Origin: JALEFZ01 sp039820545
GTDB taxonomy: Bacteria > Bacteroidota > Bacteroidia > J057
Direction: 5' to 3'
Assembly: GCA_039820545.1 (NCBI GenBank)
Contig: JBCBPW010000001.1
Location: forward strand, 155,981 to 219,980
DNA length: 64,000 nucleotides
Shown here: in pieces, positions 53,403-62,519 of the stretch
Position numbering within the stretch: the stretch's first letter is position 1
Layout of the letters: each line of letters begins with the position of its first letter
Notes under the pieces: model-generated
The model's database searches: none
Told to the model about the DNA's origin: nothing
Seen by the model: only the letters and a program-made list of their open reading frames with translations
Program-made: the position numbers and the translations under genes

Positions 53403-56024
53403 ATGAATGTCCCCCAACCCCAATCTGAGAACATGGAGCATCTGATCTTGCAAAAGATCGACAAGGGTATCATATTCATTGATCCAGAGGGTCAGATTAG
53501 GTACTGGAACAAGCAAGCGGGGCTACTACTAGGGTACCATGAGGAGGAAGTGTTGAATCAGAATATTGCTACTATTTCGGAGCAATTGGCAACTGATTCT
53601 CTTAAGGATCAGCAACTTGTGCAGGGCACCAATCCGTTTACTTTTGGATGGATTTATACAGGAAAGGTAGGAAAGCCTTTTGGCTTAGAAGCGCACGTTT
53701 TCCCTACAGAAGAGGATGAGTTTGGGACATCTGGCTGGCTAATAGAGTTGAGGGAGACGACATTTGAGACAGAGAATAAAGAACAGGAAAAATTTTTAGG
53801 GGAGATCTTGTCAGGCATTTTGGAGGCTCAGTCTCACTATGTCATGCGTACAGACGTCGATGGTAAGATCTTGTTTGTCAATGATGCCTTTCGGAAAAAG
53901 TTTAATTTCCTAGGTCCTATCATCGGAGAAGGCTCTTTGAAATTCATTCACGAAGAAGACCACCTCAAAACGAGGCAGACCATTCAAAAATGTTTTGAAA
54001 ATCCAGGACAACGATTTGGAGTAGAAATTCGGAAACCTTATCTCAACGACGAATATTTTTATACAAATTACTGGGAGTTTGTCAGTATACAAGATCAAGA
54101 AACCCAAATAATCGGTATCCTAGGGATCGGTCATGACATTACACATCTAAAGGGAGTCGAACTTGCCCTCAAGCGTAGTGAAAGCTTTCTGAATAAAGCC
54201 ATGGACATAGGGGAGATCGGAGCTTGGGATTGGAATATAGATACGAATCAAATTTCGTTTTCCGATCAGATGGCCCACATCTTTCCCTATCCTCTAGCAG
54301 AGCGAGTGGACCCTCTAGACGGCTGGCTCCAATACATCCATCCACAAGATGCTTCCTTGATCGCCAAGCAGATATCACAAGCCCTTGTAGGTAATCACCA
54401 TGAGCACGAATTAGAATTTCGGCTGATCTTGAATAATGGAGAAAAACCAGAAATTCGCTATATCTACGCGAGTGGAGATAAAGTGGTCGATGAAAAAACA
54501 GGAGAAAATCACATCATCGGGGTAGTACAGGACATCACGAGGCGTAAGCGGATTGAACGACAACTAATCGAGTCGCTAGAATTCAACAAAAATATCATCT
54601 CTCATGTGCAAGATGGTGTCATCGTATTGGATCAAGAGTTGCGATGCCAGATCTGGAACCATGTGCTTGAGGAGATGACAGGTATTCCCTCTGTGAGAGC
54701 AATCGGCAAGCCTATATTTGAGATATGGTCTCAGTGGAAACTCCTGGAAAAAGAATATCGCAAAACTTTTCAGCAGGTACTGAATGGAAAGACCGTCAAA
54801 CAGGAGGCTTATCTCCCTCCCAGGAGCCAGGACGCAAAATCAGGATGGGTCGGAGAAAAATTCAGTCCTAACTTCAACAGTGAGGGGGAGATCATCGGGA
54901 TCATTGGTGCGCTGACAGATCTCACCGACCTGAAAGAAAAGGAAAAGGCCTTAGAGGAATCATCCAAAAGTCTTCAGTTGGCTACCTCAGCTTCAGGTAT
55001 TGGGATCTGGAAATATACCCTTGTCTCCGACAAGCTAGAGGTCAACAAGGAGATTATGCTCATGCACGGTCTTCCTGTAGATCAAAAAATCACATATCCA
55101 GCGTTACAAGCACTTGTACATCCTGAGGATAAGGATCGCATGGTCTCATTCGAAGATCTATTAAGCGGACGAGAAGTCAAAGATGTAGAGTTTCGGATCA
55201 TCAAGCCCAATGGAGATATCAACTTCGTCAGCACCTCCTCTACGCCTATTTTCAATTCATTGGGTACCCTCATACAGATTGTGGGTGTAAACATTGACAT
55301 TACCCATCTTAAGGTAAATGAAGCCTCCCTGCGAGAAAAAAATGAAGAGTTGATCCGCACCAACAAAGAGTTGGATACCTATGTCTATCACACGACGCAC
55401 AACCTTCGTGCACCTATAGCCAACGTGAAAGGTCTTATCGACCTTTTGGAAGAGGAGAAAGATCCCGCTACACATAAGCAGCTGATTGAATTCTCTAGAT
55501 CGAACGTAGAAACACTAGACATTACCATCAGTCACATTCTCCAATACTCCTACAACAACCGCATGGAGATCATGCATCATGAGGTCAACCTTCATGAATT
55601 GATCGAAGTGGTGATCAAGGAGCTGGCTTATATGGACCATCACAGTCATATACAGCTTCAAAATCTTGTGGCGCAAGACATTAGGCTTTACTCCGATCGA
55701 GAGCGGCTAAAGATGATCTCACAAAATCTCCTTTCGAATGCCATTAAGTACCATGATCCTCAAAAAATAGATCCCTTTGTCCAGATATCCTCTGTCATCA
55801 AAGACGATGTTGTAGAGATCGCTTTTAGAGACAATGGACAGGGAATAGATGAAGCCCATCAAGAGAAGATTTTTCAGATGTTTTTTAGAGCACTCAACGC
55901 AGGGCAAGGCTCAGGACTAGGGCTTTACATCGTCCAAGAAGCTGTGAGACAGCTAAATGGTGAGATTTCTCTTGAATCACAGCCTGGGGTAGGAAGTACA
56001 TTCATTTTAAAAATCCCCAGATAA
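53403..56024 (+). CDS. Cytoplasmic multi-PAS sensor histidine kinase
   Basis: 873 aa with no membrane segment. About five PAS domains in tandem (openings near residues 15, 140, 255, 395, 515, for example GIIFIDPEGQIRYWN, HYVMRTDVDGKILFVN, GVIVLDQELRCQIWN) sense intracellular cues. The dimerisation helix has the phosphorylated His in YHTTHNLRAPIANVKGL (about residue 666). The HATPase has LLSNAIKYHDP, DNGQGIDE and GSGLGLYIV. There is no receiver domain and no response-regulator gene nearby, so its partner is elsewhere. The H-box form HNLRAP is the Bacteroidota PAS-kinase type. Confidence 0.92.
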   Translation: MNVPQPQSENMEHLILQKIDKGIIFIDPEGQIRYWNKQAGLLLGYHEEEVLNQNIATISEQLATDSLKDQQLVQGTNPFTFGWIYTGKVGKPFGLEAHVFPTEEDEFGTSGWLIELRETTFETENKEQEKFLGEILSGILEAQSHYVMRTDVDGKILFVNDAFRKKFNFLGPIIGEGSLKFIHEEDHLKTRQTIQKCFENPGQRFGVEIRKPYLNDEYFYTNYWEFVSIQDQETQIIGILGIGHDITHLKGVELALKRSESFLNKAMDIGEIGAWDWNIDTNQISFSDQMAHIFPYPLAERVDPLDGWLQYIHPQDASLIAKQISQALVGNHHEHELEFRLILNNGEKPEIRYIYASGDKVVDEKTGENHIIGVVQDITRRKRIERQLIESLEFNKNIISHVQDGVIVLDQELRCQIWNHVLEEMTGIPSVRAIGKPIFEIWSQWKLLEKEYRKTFQQVLNGKTVKQEAYLPPRSQDAKSGWVGEKFSPNFNSEGEIIGIIGALTDLTDLKEKEKALEESSKSLQLATSASGIGIWKYTLVSDKLEVNKEIMLMHGLPVDQKITYPALQALVHPEDKDRMVSFEDLLSGREVKDVEFRIIKPNGDINFVSTSSTPIFNSLGTLIQIVGVNIDITHLKVNEASLREKNEELIRTNKELDTYVYHTTHNLRAPIANVKGLIDLLEEEKDPATHKQLIEFSRSNVETLDITISHILQYSYNNRMEIMHHEVNLHELIEVVIKELAYMDHHSHIQLQNLVAQDIRLYSDRERLKMISQNLLSNAIKYHDPQKIDPFVQISSVIKDDVVEIAFRDNGQGIDEAHQEKIFQMFFRALNAGQGSGLGLYIVQEAVRQLNGEISLESQPGVGSTFILKIPR

Positions 56025-56305
56025 CACTTCATGCCTCCTCTCCTATTACCTATCATTATCAATGAATAGGACCATTTTCTTTGACTGTCACTCCTACGAC
56101 ACCTTTCCACGAATTCGAATGAGACATTGAGGGTATGCCTGCGTCTTTATCTTGAGTGAAATTATATTTGTGGAATGTTCAAAAAGTAATGATGCTAAAA
56201 CGAAACCATGAGTAGCTCTCTTTTCGTTTATATGAAAAACTCAACATATACCTATTTACTTTTTGACGCTTATTCCTCACTCAAATACCCAACGAATTCG
56301 ATTTT

Positions 56306-57580
56306 ATGCAGACTTTGTCCTCGACTCGTTTAGCCGCTCTTAAAGAAAAACTCATACAGGTTCGCCGTCAATCTGAAAAGCTTGCTGCGCCGCTCGCTCC
56401 TGAAGATACTGTCGTCCAACCCATCATAGATGTAAGTCCCCCCAAATGGCACCTAGGGCATACTACATGGTTTTTTGAAGAATTTTTACTCTCTCCCTAT
56501 CTCCCAGGTTACCAAAAGTTTCATCCTAGATATAACTATCTATTCAATAGTTACTATGAAGGAGCAGGAGACCGTGTCCAGCGAGCATACAGAGGGAATA
56601 TGACACGTCCGACAAAGGAGGAGATCATCACCTATCGCCAATATGTTACAGAGCATCTCCTTCAATATATGGAGAATGGTCGAGTCAAAACAGATCGAGA
56701 ACTCTATATCCTTGAAGTAGGCCTCAATCACGAGCAGCAGCACCAGGAATTGCTAGTGTATGACATCAAATATATTTTGGGTCACAACCCCCTCTTTCCC
56801 GCTTACCATGAAGACTTACCTGAAACCTATGAAAGCCTCTCGCCAGGTGATGCGACCTTCTTACAAGTACCTGAGGGGATCTACGAGGTAGGACATACTG
56901 GAGCGGCTTTTCACTGGGACAATGAAGAAGGCAGCCATCGTGTATTTGTAGAAGCCTTTGAAATCATGGACAGACTGGTGACCGTAGGAGAGTTCAAAGC
57001 ATTTGTAGATGCAGGAGGATATCAGGATTATAAGTACTGGCTGGAAGAAGGATGGAGATGGGTCAATCAAAATCAAATTGATACCCCTTTTTATTGGTTT
57101 CAAATAGAGGGCCAATGGCATCACTTCACCCATCATGGACTAGAACCTCTCGATCTCAATGCCCCCATGACCCATGTGAGCTATTATGAGGCAGATGCCT
57201 TTGCCAGATGGAAAGGCAAGAGACTCCCAACGGAGTTTGAGTGGGAAATTGCTTGCAAGCGGTTCTGTCCAGAGATCCCCGCAGAGGCCAACTTTGTCGA
57301 TACGGAACTCTTCCGACCTATCCCTAGACAAGGACAAAATCTCCAATTCTATGGAGATGTATGGGAGTGGACGTCGAGTGCTTATCTACCCTACCCTTTC
57401 TACGCAGCAGAAGAAAGTACCCTGGGTGAATACAATGGAAAGTTCATGATTAACCAAATGGTACTCCGCGGAGGAAGCTGTGCTACCCCCAGAGACCACA
57501 TCAGACTCACCTATCGAAACTTTTTCCATCCACATCTCCAATGGTTATTTAATGGCTTCCGCCTAGCTGTACATACATAG
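56306..57580 (+). CDS. egtB: Ergothioneine sulfoxide synthase EgtB
   Basis: Non-haem iron enzyme joining trimethyl-histidine and a thiol donor to give the sulfoxide precursor of ergothioneine. 424 aa. The N-terminal DinB-like domain carries iron ligands in PPKWHLGHTTWFFEEF and EVGLNHEQQHQELL (His, then HxxxH). The C-terminal FGE/sulfatase-modifying domain has MTHVSYYEADAFARWKGKRLPTEFEWE, YGDVWEWTSS and LRGGSCATPRDHIRLTYRNFF. egtD follows 59 bases later. Neither egtA (gamma-glutamylcysteine) nor egtC is nearby, which would fit an EgtB using cysteine directly. Confidence 0.94.
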   Translation: MQTLSSTRLAALKEKLIQVRRQSEKLAAPLAPEDTVVQPIIDVSPPKWHLGHTTWFFEEFLLSPYLPGYQKFHPRYNYLFNSYYEGAGDRVQRAYRGNMTRPTKEEIITYRQYVTEHLLQYMENGRVKTDRELYILEVGLNHEQQHQELLVYDIKYILGHNPLFPAYHEDLPETYESLSPGDATFLQVPEGIYEVGHTGAAFHWDNEEGSHRVFVEAFEIMDRLVTVGEFKAFVDAGGYQDYKYWLEEGWRWVNQNQIDTPFYWFQIEGQWHHFTHHGLEPLDLNAPMTHVSYYEADAFARWKGKRLPTEFEWEIACKRFCPEIPAEANFVDTELFRPIPRQGQNLQFYGDVWEWTSSAYLPYPFYAAEESTLGEYNGKFMINQMVLRGGSCATPRDHIRLTYRNFFHPHLQWLFNGFRLAVHT

Positions 57581-57639
57581 TACGGTCTTTTCATTCGTTT
57601 CTGTCAACCAGAAAAATCTCATTACTAAAATATTTCGCT

Positions 57640-58614
57640 ATGTCTTCTGTAAATCACGTTGTCAAGAAAACACCTTTTGTGCAAGATGTACTAGAGGGAT
57701 TGACTGCTAGCCCCAAACATTTATCTTCTAAATATTTTTACGACGAAAAAGGAAGCGTGCTTTTTCAGCAGATCATGCGTATGCCAGCGTACTACCCTAC
57801 AGACTGCGAATACGAAATCTTTGACAGGCAGAAAGCAGAAATTCATCAGCTATTTGCAGAAGGAGTGGATAACTTCCGAATAGTAGAATTTGGAGCTGGG
57901 GATGGCCTGAAAACCAAGGTCTTGTTAGATTATTTCCTACAACAAGATACTCACTTTACCTATTCTCCTATTGATATCTCGGGTTCTGCACTGACCCAAC
58001 TATCAGAGGATCTAGGGACTCGATGGCCTAATCTGGATGTAGATCCCTTTAAGGGAGATTATTTTGAAGCGCTGCACAAACTATCTGCGCAAACAAGTGA
58101 GAGAAAAGCTGTTCTTTTTCTGGGTTCCAATATTGGGAACTTCACCGAATCCAAAGCGATGGCATTTTTAGCCTCCATCCGTAAAGACCTGAATCCAGGG
58201 GACCGTTTGCTGATAGGGTTTGACTTGAAGAAAGATCCGCATACGATCTTACAAGCTTATGATGACCCTGAAGGCATCACTCGTGAATTCAATCTCAACC
58301 TTCTGCACCGCATCAATCGTGAGTTAGGAGCGAATTTTCAGGTGGACAAATTCATCCATGCACCTAGCTATAATCCCATGACAGGGGAGACCAAAAGTTT
58401 CCTAGTCAGTACGATAGATCAGCAGGTTTACATCGAAGCACTCGATCAGAGCTTCAGTTTCTACGCTTGGGAGGCGATCTGGACAGAGCTTTCGCAGAAG
58501 TATGACTTCCCCACGATTGAGCGCTATGCAGAGGCTGCGGGCTTTAAGGTTCTTTCGCATCTCACGGATAGCAAGGGTTGGTACTGTGATTCTATATGGG
58601 AAGTAAAAGCGTAA
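57640..58614 (+). CDS. egtD: Histidine N-alpha-methyltransferase EgtD
   Basis: Methylates histidine three times with SAM to hercynine, the first step of ergothioneine synthesis. 324 aa, normal length. Visible features are SPKHLSSKYFYDEKGSVLFQQIM and TDCEYEIF at the N-terminus (histidine site), the SAM motif FRIVEFGAGDGLKTKVLL, and FLGSNIGNF. It is the second gene of the egtB-egtD operon. With EgtB it supplies hercynyl-sulfoxide; the final lyase (EgtE or a substitute) is not in the window. Confidence 0.95.
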   Translation: MSSVNHVVKKTPFVQDVLEGLTASPKHLSSKYFYDEKGSVLFQQIMRMPAYYPTDCEYEIFDRQKAEIHQLFAEGVDNFRIVEFGAGDGLKTKVLLDYFLQQDTHFTYSPIDISGSALTQLSEDLGTRWPNLDVDPFKGDYFEALHKLSAQTSERKAVLFLGSNIGNFTESKAMAFLASIRKDLNPGDRLLIGFDLKKDPHTILQAYDDPEGITREFNLNLLHRINRELGANFQVDKFIHAPSYNPMTGETKSFLVSTIDQQVYIEALDQSFSFYAWEAIWTELSQKYDFPTIERYAEAAGFKVLSHLTDSKGWYCDSIWEVKA

Positions 58615-58701
58615 GAGGAATATGTAGAAATAATCCCTCCCTTTTTGTGCTGTTTTTTATAGGGGAAAAGCGTTACTTCCTGGAAAATTAACCACCATAC
58701 T

Positions 58702-59649
58702 ATGCTTCGCATCCTGTGGCTTCTGGGATTGATGCTTTTCCTTTTTCCTACCTTTTCGCAGCAGCGACGAGCCTTTCACTACCAGCATGATTATTCACCC
58801 TCTCAGTCATTCTTCCAAAATGATACTACCCTCAATCTCAAGCGCAAACGCTGGGTGACGGGCATTGCCTTGGGGGGATATAGTGCAAGTGCGCTTTATC
58901 TAGGGACAGTTTGGTATGCCGCAGAGGACCTGGCAGCCTTTCGCTTCTTCGATGATAGTCACGAGTGGAAACAGATTGATAAAATGGGGCATGCCCTAGG
59001 AGCCTATCATGCCAGTCGGTGGATGATTGGGCTGTATAAATGGTCGGGAGTCCCTAAGAAGAAAGCCATCCTAACAGGTACGGCTGCTGGATTTTTGGCG
59101 ATGAGTAGCATAGAGGTCTTTGATGGATTTGGGGAAACTTGGGGATTCTCGTGGAGCGATGTTGGTGCCAATGCACTAGGTGCTTCTCTTGCGGCAGCCA
59201 ATCAGATCCTTTGGAACGAAGATCGACTTCAACTCAAGGTTAGCTATATGCGCTCGGCTTATGCGACCAATCCCGATTTCTATCGTCTCTTCGGCAGCAA
59301 TTGGGCGGAGTGGATACTCAAGGACTACAATGGTCATACCTTGTGGCTCAGTACACGGGTACATTCCTTTCTCCCTGAGGGACGCTTCAAAGATATCTAT
59401 CCTCGCTGGTTAAATCTAGCGGTAGGCTATGGAGCAGAAGGACTTGAAGGAGGATATGAAGATCGAGAGGGGGATTGGAGGAATCGAGAGTATCGACAGT
59501 ATTATTTGAGTTTTGACATAGACCTCCGCAACATCAAAACCCGCCATGCTTGGCTACACAGTGTTTTTGAGGTGGTGAGCATTTTTCGGATTTCGATGCC
59601 TGCTTTGCGCTATGATCGAAATGGTTGGGTACTACTGCCGTTGGAGTGA
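58702..59649 (+). CDS. DUF2279 family exported protein
   Basis: 315 aa. The N-terminus (MLRILWLLGLMLFLFPTFSQQ) is a signal peptide. The family core is seen in KMGHALGAYHASRW, then TAAGFLAMSSIEVFDGF, WSDVGANALGASLA, and a long C-terminal region with IYPRWLNLAVGYGAEGLEG. Members have predicted membrane-associated helices and are of unknown function, often at the envelope. It is 87 bases after egtD on the same strand, possibly co-transcribed, but no functional link is known. It ends just before the rnpB terminator on the opposite strand. Confidence 0.8.
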   Translation: MLRILWLLGLMLFLFPTFSQQRRAFHYQHDYSPSQSFFQNDTTLNLKRKRWVTGIALGGYSASALYLGTVWYAAEDLAAFRFFDDSHEWKQIDKMGHALGAYHASRWMIGLYKWSGVPKKKAILTGTAAGFLAMSSIEVFDGFGETWGFSWSDVGANALGASLAAANQILWNEDRLQLKVSYMRSAYATNPDFYRLFGSNWAEWILKDYNGHTLWLSTRVHSFLPEGRFKDIYPRWLNLAVGYGAEGLEGGYEDREGDWRNREYRQYYLSFDIDLRNIKTRHAWLHSVFEVVSIFRISMPALRYDRNGWVLLPLE

Positions 59650-59650
59650 T

Positions 59651-59678
59651 AAAAAAGTGGGGAACCCGAAGATTCCCC
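59651..59678 (-). terminator. Intrinsic terminator of rnpB
   Basis: Read leftward: GGGGAA, loop TCTTCGGG, TTCCCC, then ACTTTTTT. It lies immediately after the RNase P RNA 3' end. Confidence 0.85.
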
Positions 59679-59683
59679 GTATG

Positions 59684-60040
59684 CGGTTATTGCCTACCTA
59701 TAAGCCGGATTCTGTATCCCGTAGGACCTTCATCATTTGTCTGGGGCTACAGTCACCCATAGCCTCTAGCAGCCTACCCTCCAGCAATCGGACGAGCCGC
59801 CCTCAAACGCTGGTATATTTGGCCTTTCAACTCCTGAGGTTTACCCAGCTCCTGATGTCACCACCAGGACTGGTGGGCTCTTACCCCACCCTTTCACCCT
59901 TACCCCCTAAGGGGCGGTCTACTCTCTGCTGCACTTGCTGTCATCCCCTGAGGGACGCCTTCCTGTTAGGAAGCAGGATGCTCTATGTTGTCCGGACTTT
60001 CCTCTCTTGCATGCAAAAGCGATGAAGCAATAGACAATAG
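59684..60040 (-). ncRNA. rnpB: RNase P RNA (class A)
   Basis: About 357 nt read leftward. It is the catalytic RNA that trims the 5' ends of tRNA precursors. The 5' conserved block GAGGAAAGTCCGGAC lies at about 59990-60004, and the 3' conserved block ACAGAATCCGGCTTATAG at about 59700-59717. Internal landmarks such as GGTAAACCTC and GGGTAAGAGCCCACC are also present. The 5' GGCTATTG and 3' CAATAACC pair as helix P1 and set the ends. Upstream is an exact promoter box, downstream a terminator. Frames called inside this region are spurious. Confidence 0.95.
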
Positions 60041-60044
60041 CCTT

Positions 60045-60052
60045 CAAAGATA
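60045..60052 (-). promoter_or_regulatory. rnpB promoter -7 box (TATCTTTG)
   Basis: Exact TAnnTTTG on the minus strand, ending about five bases before the predicted 5' end of RNase P RNA. This supports Bacteroidota-type transcription. Confidence 0.65.
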
Positions 60053-60090
60053 CTGAGTTTTTGGACAAAAAGTTGCCTTTTTGAGAAGTC

Positions 60091-60155
60091 GAGAACCGAG
60101 AGGCGAGATGTGAGATAAGCAGATCAAGCACATAGGATCTCGATTCTCGGTTCTC
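60091..60155. repeat. Imperfect 19-bp inverted repeat downstream of rnpB promoter region
   Basis: Arms at 60091-60109 and 60137-60155 match in 17 of 19 positions, with an 11-base perfect core (GAGAACCGAGA / TCTCGGTTCTC), spacer 27 bases. It would form a long stable hairpin in RNA or a cruciform in DNA. Its GAGAxxC-rich style resembles dispersed intergenic repeats of Bacteroidota. No second copy was seen here. Confidence 0.65.
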
Positions 60156-60297
60156 ATCTCTTGACTCTCTCCTATATTTCTTACACCTCCCTGCCTTTTG
60201 CACTTCACTACATATCTTACTTCTCCTTGCAGAGCCTTTGTCCCCGTCGTATTTTTAAGTCATACAGATATTTTCACCCCCAAACCTAAAAATCTAC

Positions 60298-60621
60298 ATG
60301 CGGTCATTTTTTACCCTCTTCCTATTTATAGGGGTAATGACTTGCTTACAAGCAAATTATTTCGCTTCTGAACTCAGAATCTACCCCAATCCTAGCAGTT
60401 CTGGAAACTATGTCATAGAGATGACAGGCACCCAAATAGAAGTTCCTGTCCAGATCAAAGTATTCAACATGATCGGTCAGGAGATGCTTGTTCAGCGTAT
60501 AGAATCTGCACGACAGACCATCCGCATAGTGATTGATCTCTCGCATCTCCCCAAAGGTTCTTATGTGCTAGAATTTAGTCAGGGCGATGTCAAACAAACG
60601 CATAAGCTCTCTTTTATTTAA
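60298..60621 (+). CDS. Mini-protein: signal peptide plus T9SS type A sorting domain
   Basis: 107 aa. After the signal peptide (MRSFFTLFLFIGVMTCLQA) nearly the whole mature chain is a T9SS sorting domain: LRIYPNPSSSGNYVIEM, VQIKVFNMIGQEMLVQRI, then LSHLPKGSYVLEFSQGD. No cargo domain is present. It could be a degenerate remnant of a larger secreted protein, a free sorting domain that competes for or regulates the T9SS, or a small surface peptide. It has its own terminator at 60648 and clean codon use, so does not look decayed. Confidence 0.8.
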   Translation: MRSFFTLFLFIGVMTCLQANYFASELRIYPNPSSSGNYVIEMTGTQIEVPVQIKVFNMIGQEMLVQRIESARQTIRIVIDLSHLPKGSYVLEFSQGDVKQTHKLSFI

Positions 60622-60647
60622 TGGTTTTGATGTACAACAGGTAAGGT

Positions 60648-60677
60648 GCAGTCCCAGAGATGGGGCTGCTTTTTTTG
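60648..60677 (+). terminator. Intrinsic terminator of the T9SS mini-protein gene
   Basis: GCAGTCCC, loop AGAGAT, GGGGCTGC, then TTTTTTT. Confidence 0.88.
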
Positions 60678-60845
60678 TTAGAATGTAGTAGAGACAAGAC
60701 CGCTTTGTTATGAGAATCAAGATTTACCATACCCTTTCGTTCGTCTCAGCTCCCATAGCCAAGCGGTCTCGATTCACTTTTATCCCTCTATGAATTCTCC
60801 GAAAAAGGTTGTTTCTTAGGAGTGGAAAAAGGCATACCTCGGCAG

Positions 60846-62339
60846 ATGGCCTTGTATGCAGCAGTATTTAACGATAGTATATTGAAATTCACAGACTTTG
60901 GCCTCGAACCTTCGGTAGAAGATAGCATAGATGCCCTAGGATTTAGCGAAGCTACACCTATACAAACCCAAGCGATACCCCTGATTCTTCAAGAAAAAGA
61001 CCTTATCGCCTGCGCCCAAACGGGAACAGGGAAGACAGCTGCTTATGTCATCCCTACGGTTAATCACCTCAACAAAGAAGAAAGCAAACACTCACGTGCG
61101 GTCATCCTCGCCCCTACGCGGGAGTTGGTGGAGCAGATCGACCAAAATATAGATGCCCTCTCCTACTTCACAGGCGTATCCTCTGTGCCTGTCATTGGGG
61201 GAAACAATCCCAAAGATTTTGAGCGTCAGAAATTTGGCCTTCGAAATGGTGCAGATATCATCATCGCAACGCCCGGTCGATTGCTGACTTTTATCTCATT
61301 GGGCATCTGCGACTTGACACATATCGAAAGAGTGATTTTGGATGAGGCGGACAAGATGTTAGACATGGGATTCTATGCCGACATCTTGAAGATCATTCGC
61401 CAGTTGCCTGAGGAACGTCAGACATTGATGTTTTCGGCGACGATGCCTCCCAAGATTCGCAAGCTAGCAGAAGAGATCCTCAAAGAGCCTGAGACCATCA
61501 ACCTCAACCTCTCTAAGCCTGCTGAGGGTGTGGACCTCAAAGCGTATATGGTATATCCCGAGCAAAAGATTCCTTTGCTCAAACACATACTGGGTCAAGG
61601 CGAGATTGACTCGATGATCATTTTTGCGGCGAGCAAAGCCAATGTGGATCGCATCACACGCGACCTCAACAAGCAAAACCTGGGCGCAAAAGCCATTCAC
61701 TCGGACAAGGATCAGTCTGAGCGACTGGAAACGCTCCGCATGTTCAAAAATAAGCAGTTTCCCATCTTGGTGGGAACAGATGTATTGGCCCGAGGCATCG
61801 ACATCGACGACCTAAGTCATGTGGTCAACTATGATGTACCACGCGACGCAGAGGATTATGTACACCGCGTCGGTCGTACGGCACGTGCCAGCAGTACAGG
61901 CGAGGCCATTACGTTCATCACGCCAGATGATGCCTACAAATTTGGTCGCATCGAACGACTGATCGAGCAGGAGGTACCTAAACCTGCGGTACCAGAAGAA
62001 CTCGGCGAAACGCCTGAATATAGACTACCTCGACGCAAAGGTGGTGGCGGTGGCCGTAGAAAAGGTGGAGGCGGTGGAAATCGTCGTCGCGGCGGCGGTG
62101 GAAATCGCGGGGGTGGCGGCAACCGCAATCGCAACAACAACCGCAGGCGGGGAGAAGGCGGAGGCCAAGGTGCAAACGCCGAAGGAGGCAATCGTCAGCC
62201 CCAAGGCAATAAGGAAGGTGAGGGAAACTCCAATAATAACCGTCGCAGACGCAACAATCGTCGCCGTCGCGGCGGGGGAGGTGGACAAGGAAACGGCCAT
62301 GCAGGAGGCGGAGACCAAGGACAGCCGCCGCAGGCGTGA
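60846..62339 (+). CDS. DEAD-box RNA helicase with Gly/Arg-rich tail
   Basis: 497 aa from ATG 60846; GTG 60822 is an alternative start adding eight residues. Motifs in order are Q motif (FTDFGLEPSVEDSIDALGF to TPIQTQAIP), I AQTGTGKTAAY, Ia PTRELVEQ, Ib ATPGRLL, II LDEADKM, III SATMP, V GTDVLARGIDI and VI HRVGRTAR. The last about 110 residues are GGGGRRKGG-type RGG repeats with Asn/Gln-rich parts, an RNA-binding tail that may favour condensates. Such helicases act in ribosome assembly, RNA decay or cold adaptation. The tail's GC-rich DNA creates long false frames on the other strand. Confidence 0.94.
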   Translation: MALYAAVFNDSILKFTDFGLEPSVEDSIDALGFSEATPIQTQAIPLILQEKDLIACAQTGTGKTAAYVIPTVNHLNKEESKHSRAVILAPTRELVEQIDQNIDALSYFTGVSSVPVIGGNNPKDFERQKFGLRNGADIIIATPGRLLTFISLGICDLTHIERVILDEADKMLDMGFYADILKIIRQLPEERQTLMFSATMPPKIRKLAEEILKEPETINLNLSKPAEGVDLKAYMVYPEQKIPLLKHILGQGEIDSMIIFAASKANVDRITRDLNKQNLGAKAIHSDKDQSERLETLRMFKNKQFPILVGTDVLARGIDIDDLSHVVNYDVPRDAEDYVHRVGRTARASSTGEAITFITPDDAYKFGRIERLIEQEVPKPAVPEELGETPEYRLPRRKGGGGGRRKGGGGGNRRRGGGGNRGGGGNRNRNNNRRRGEGGGQGANAEGGNRQPQGNKEGEGNSNNNRRRRNNRRRRGGGGGQGNGHAGGGDQGQPPQA

Positions 62340-62363
62340 TGTATAGACAGTAGCACCAACGGG

Positions 62364-62428
62364 ACGTTGGCGCTGGCAAGTGGAAACTAATAGATTGCGT
62401 GCTGCGTAGTTTGATGACTACGCAGAGC
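62364..62428. repeat. Hairpin repeat, copy A (with 13-bp satellite motif)
   Basis: The 47-bp unit at 62382-62428 (GGAAACTAATAGATTG...) matches copy B (63500-63546) with one mismatch. It contains a perfect stem CTGCGTAG, loop TTTGATGA, CTACGCAG. Five bases before it lies ACGTTGGCGCTGG (62364-62376), which also occurs at 63625-63637, and with the preceding bases it forms a second hairpin, CCAACG/CGTTGG. It lies between the helicase and the DUF4160 gene. Confidence 0.8.
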
Positions 62429-62519
62429 AGGAAGAGGCAGAAAACGACCTAAACTTGAGTTAAGTTCTGCCCGTAAATACTCATAAGTTTCACTATTTGA
62501 CTTCTACAATTACTCAACC

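Noticed and set aside
59612..60203. Open frames across the rnpB region on both strands
   Set aside because: The segment is a non-coding RNA with diagnostic RNase P blocks, promoter and terminator.
61934..62379. Pro/Arg-, His/Arg- and Ala/Thr-rich minus-strand frames in the helicase tail
   Set aside because: They are antisense readings of the low-complexity RGG coding region.
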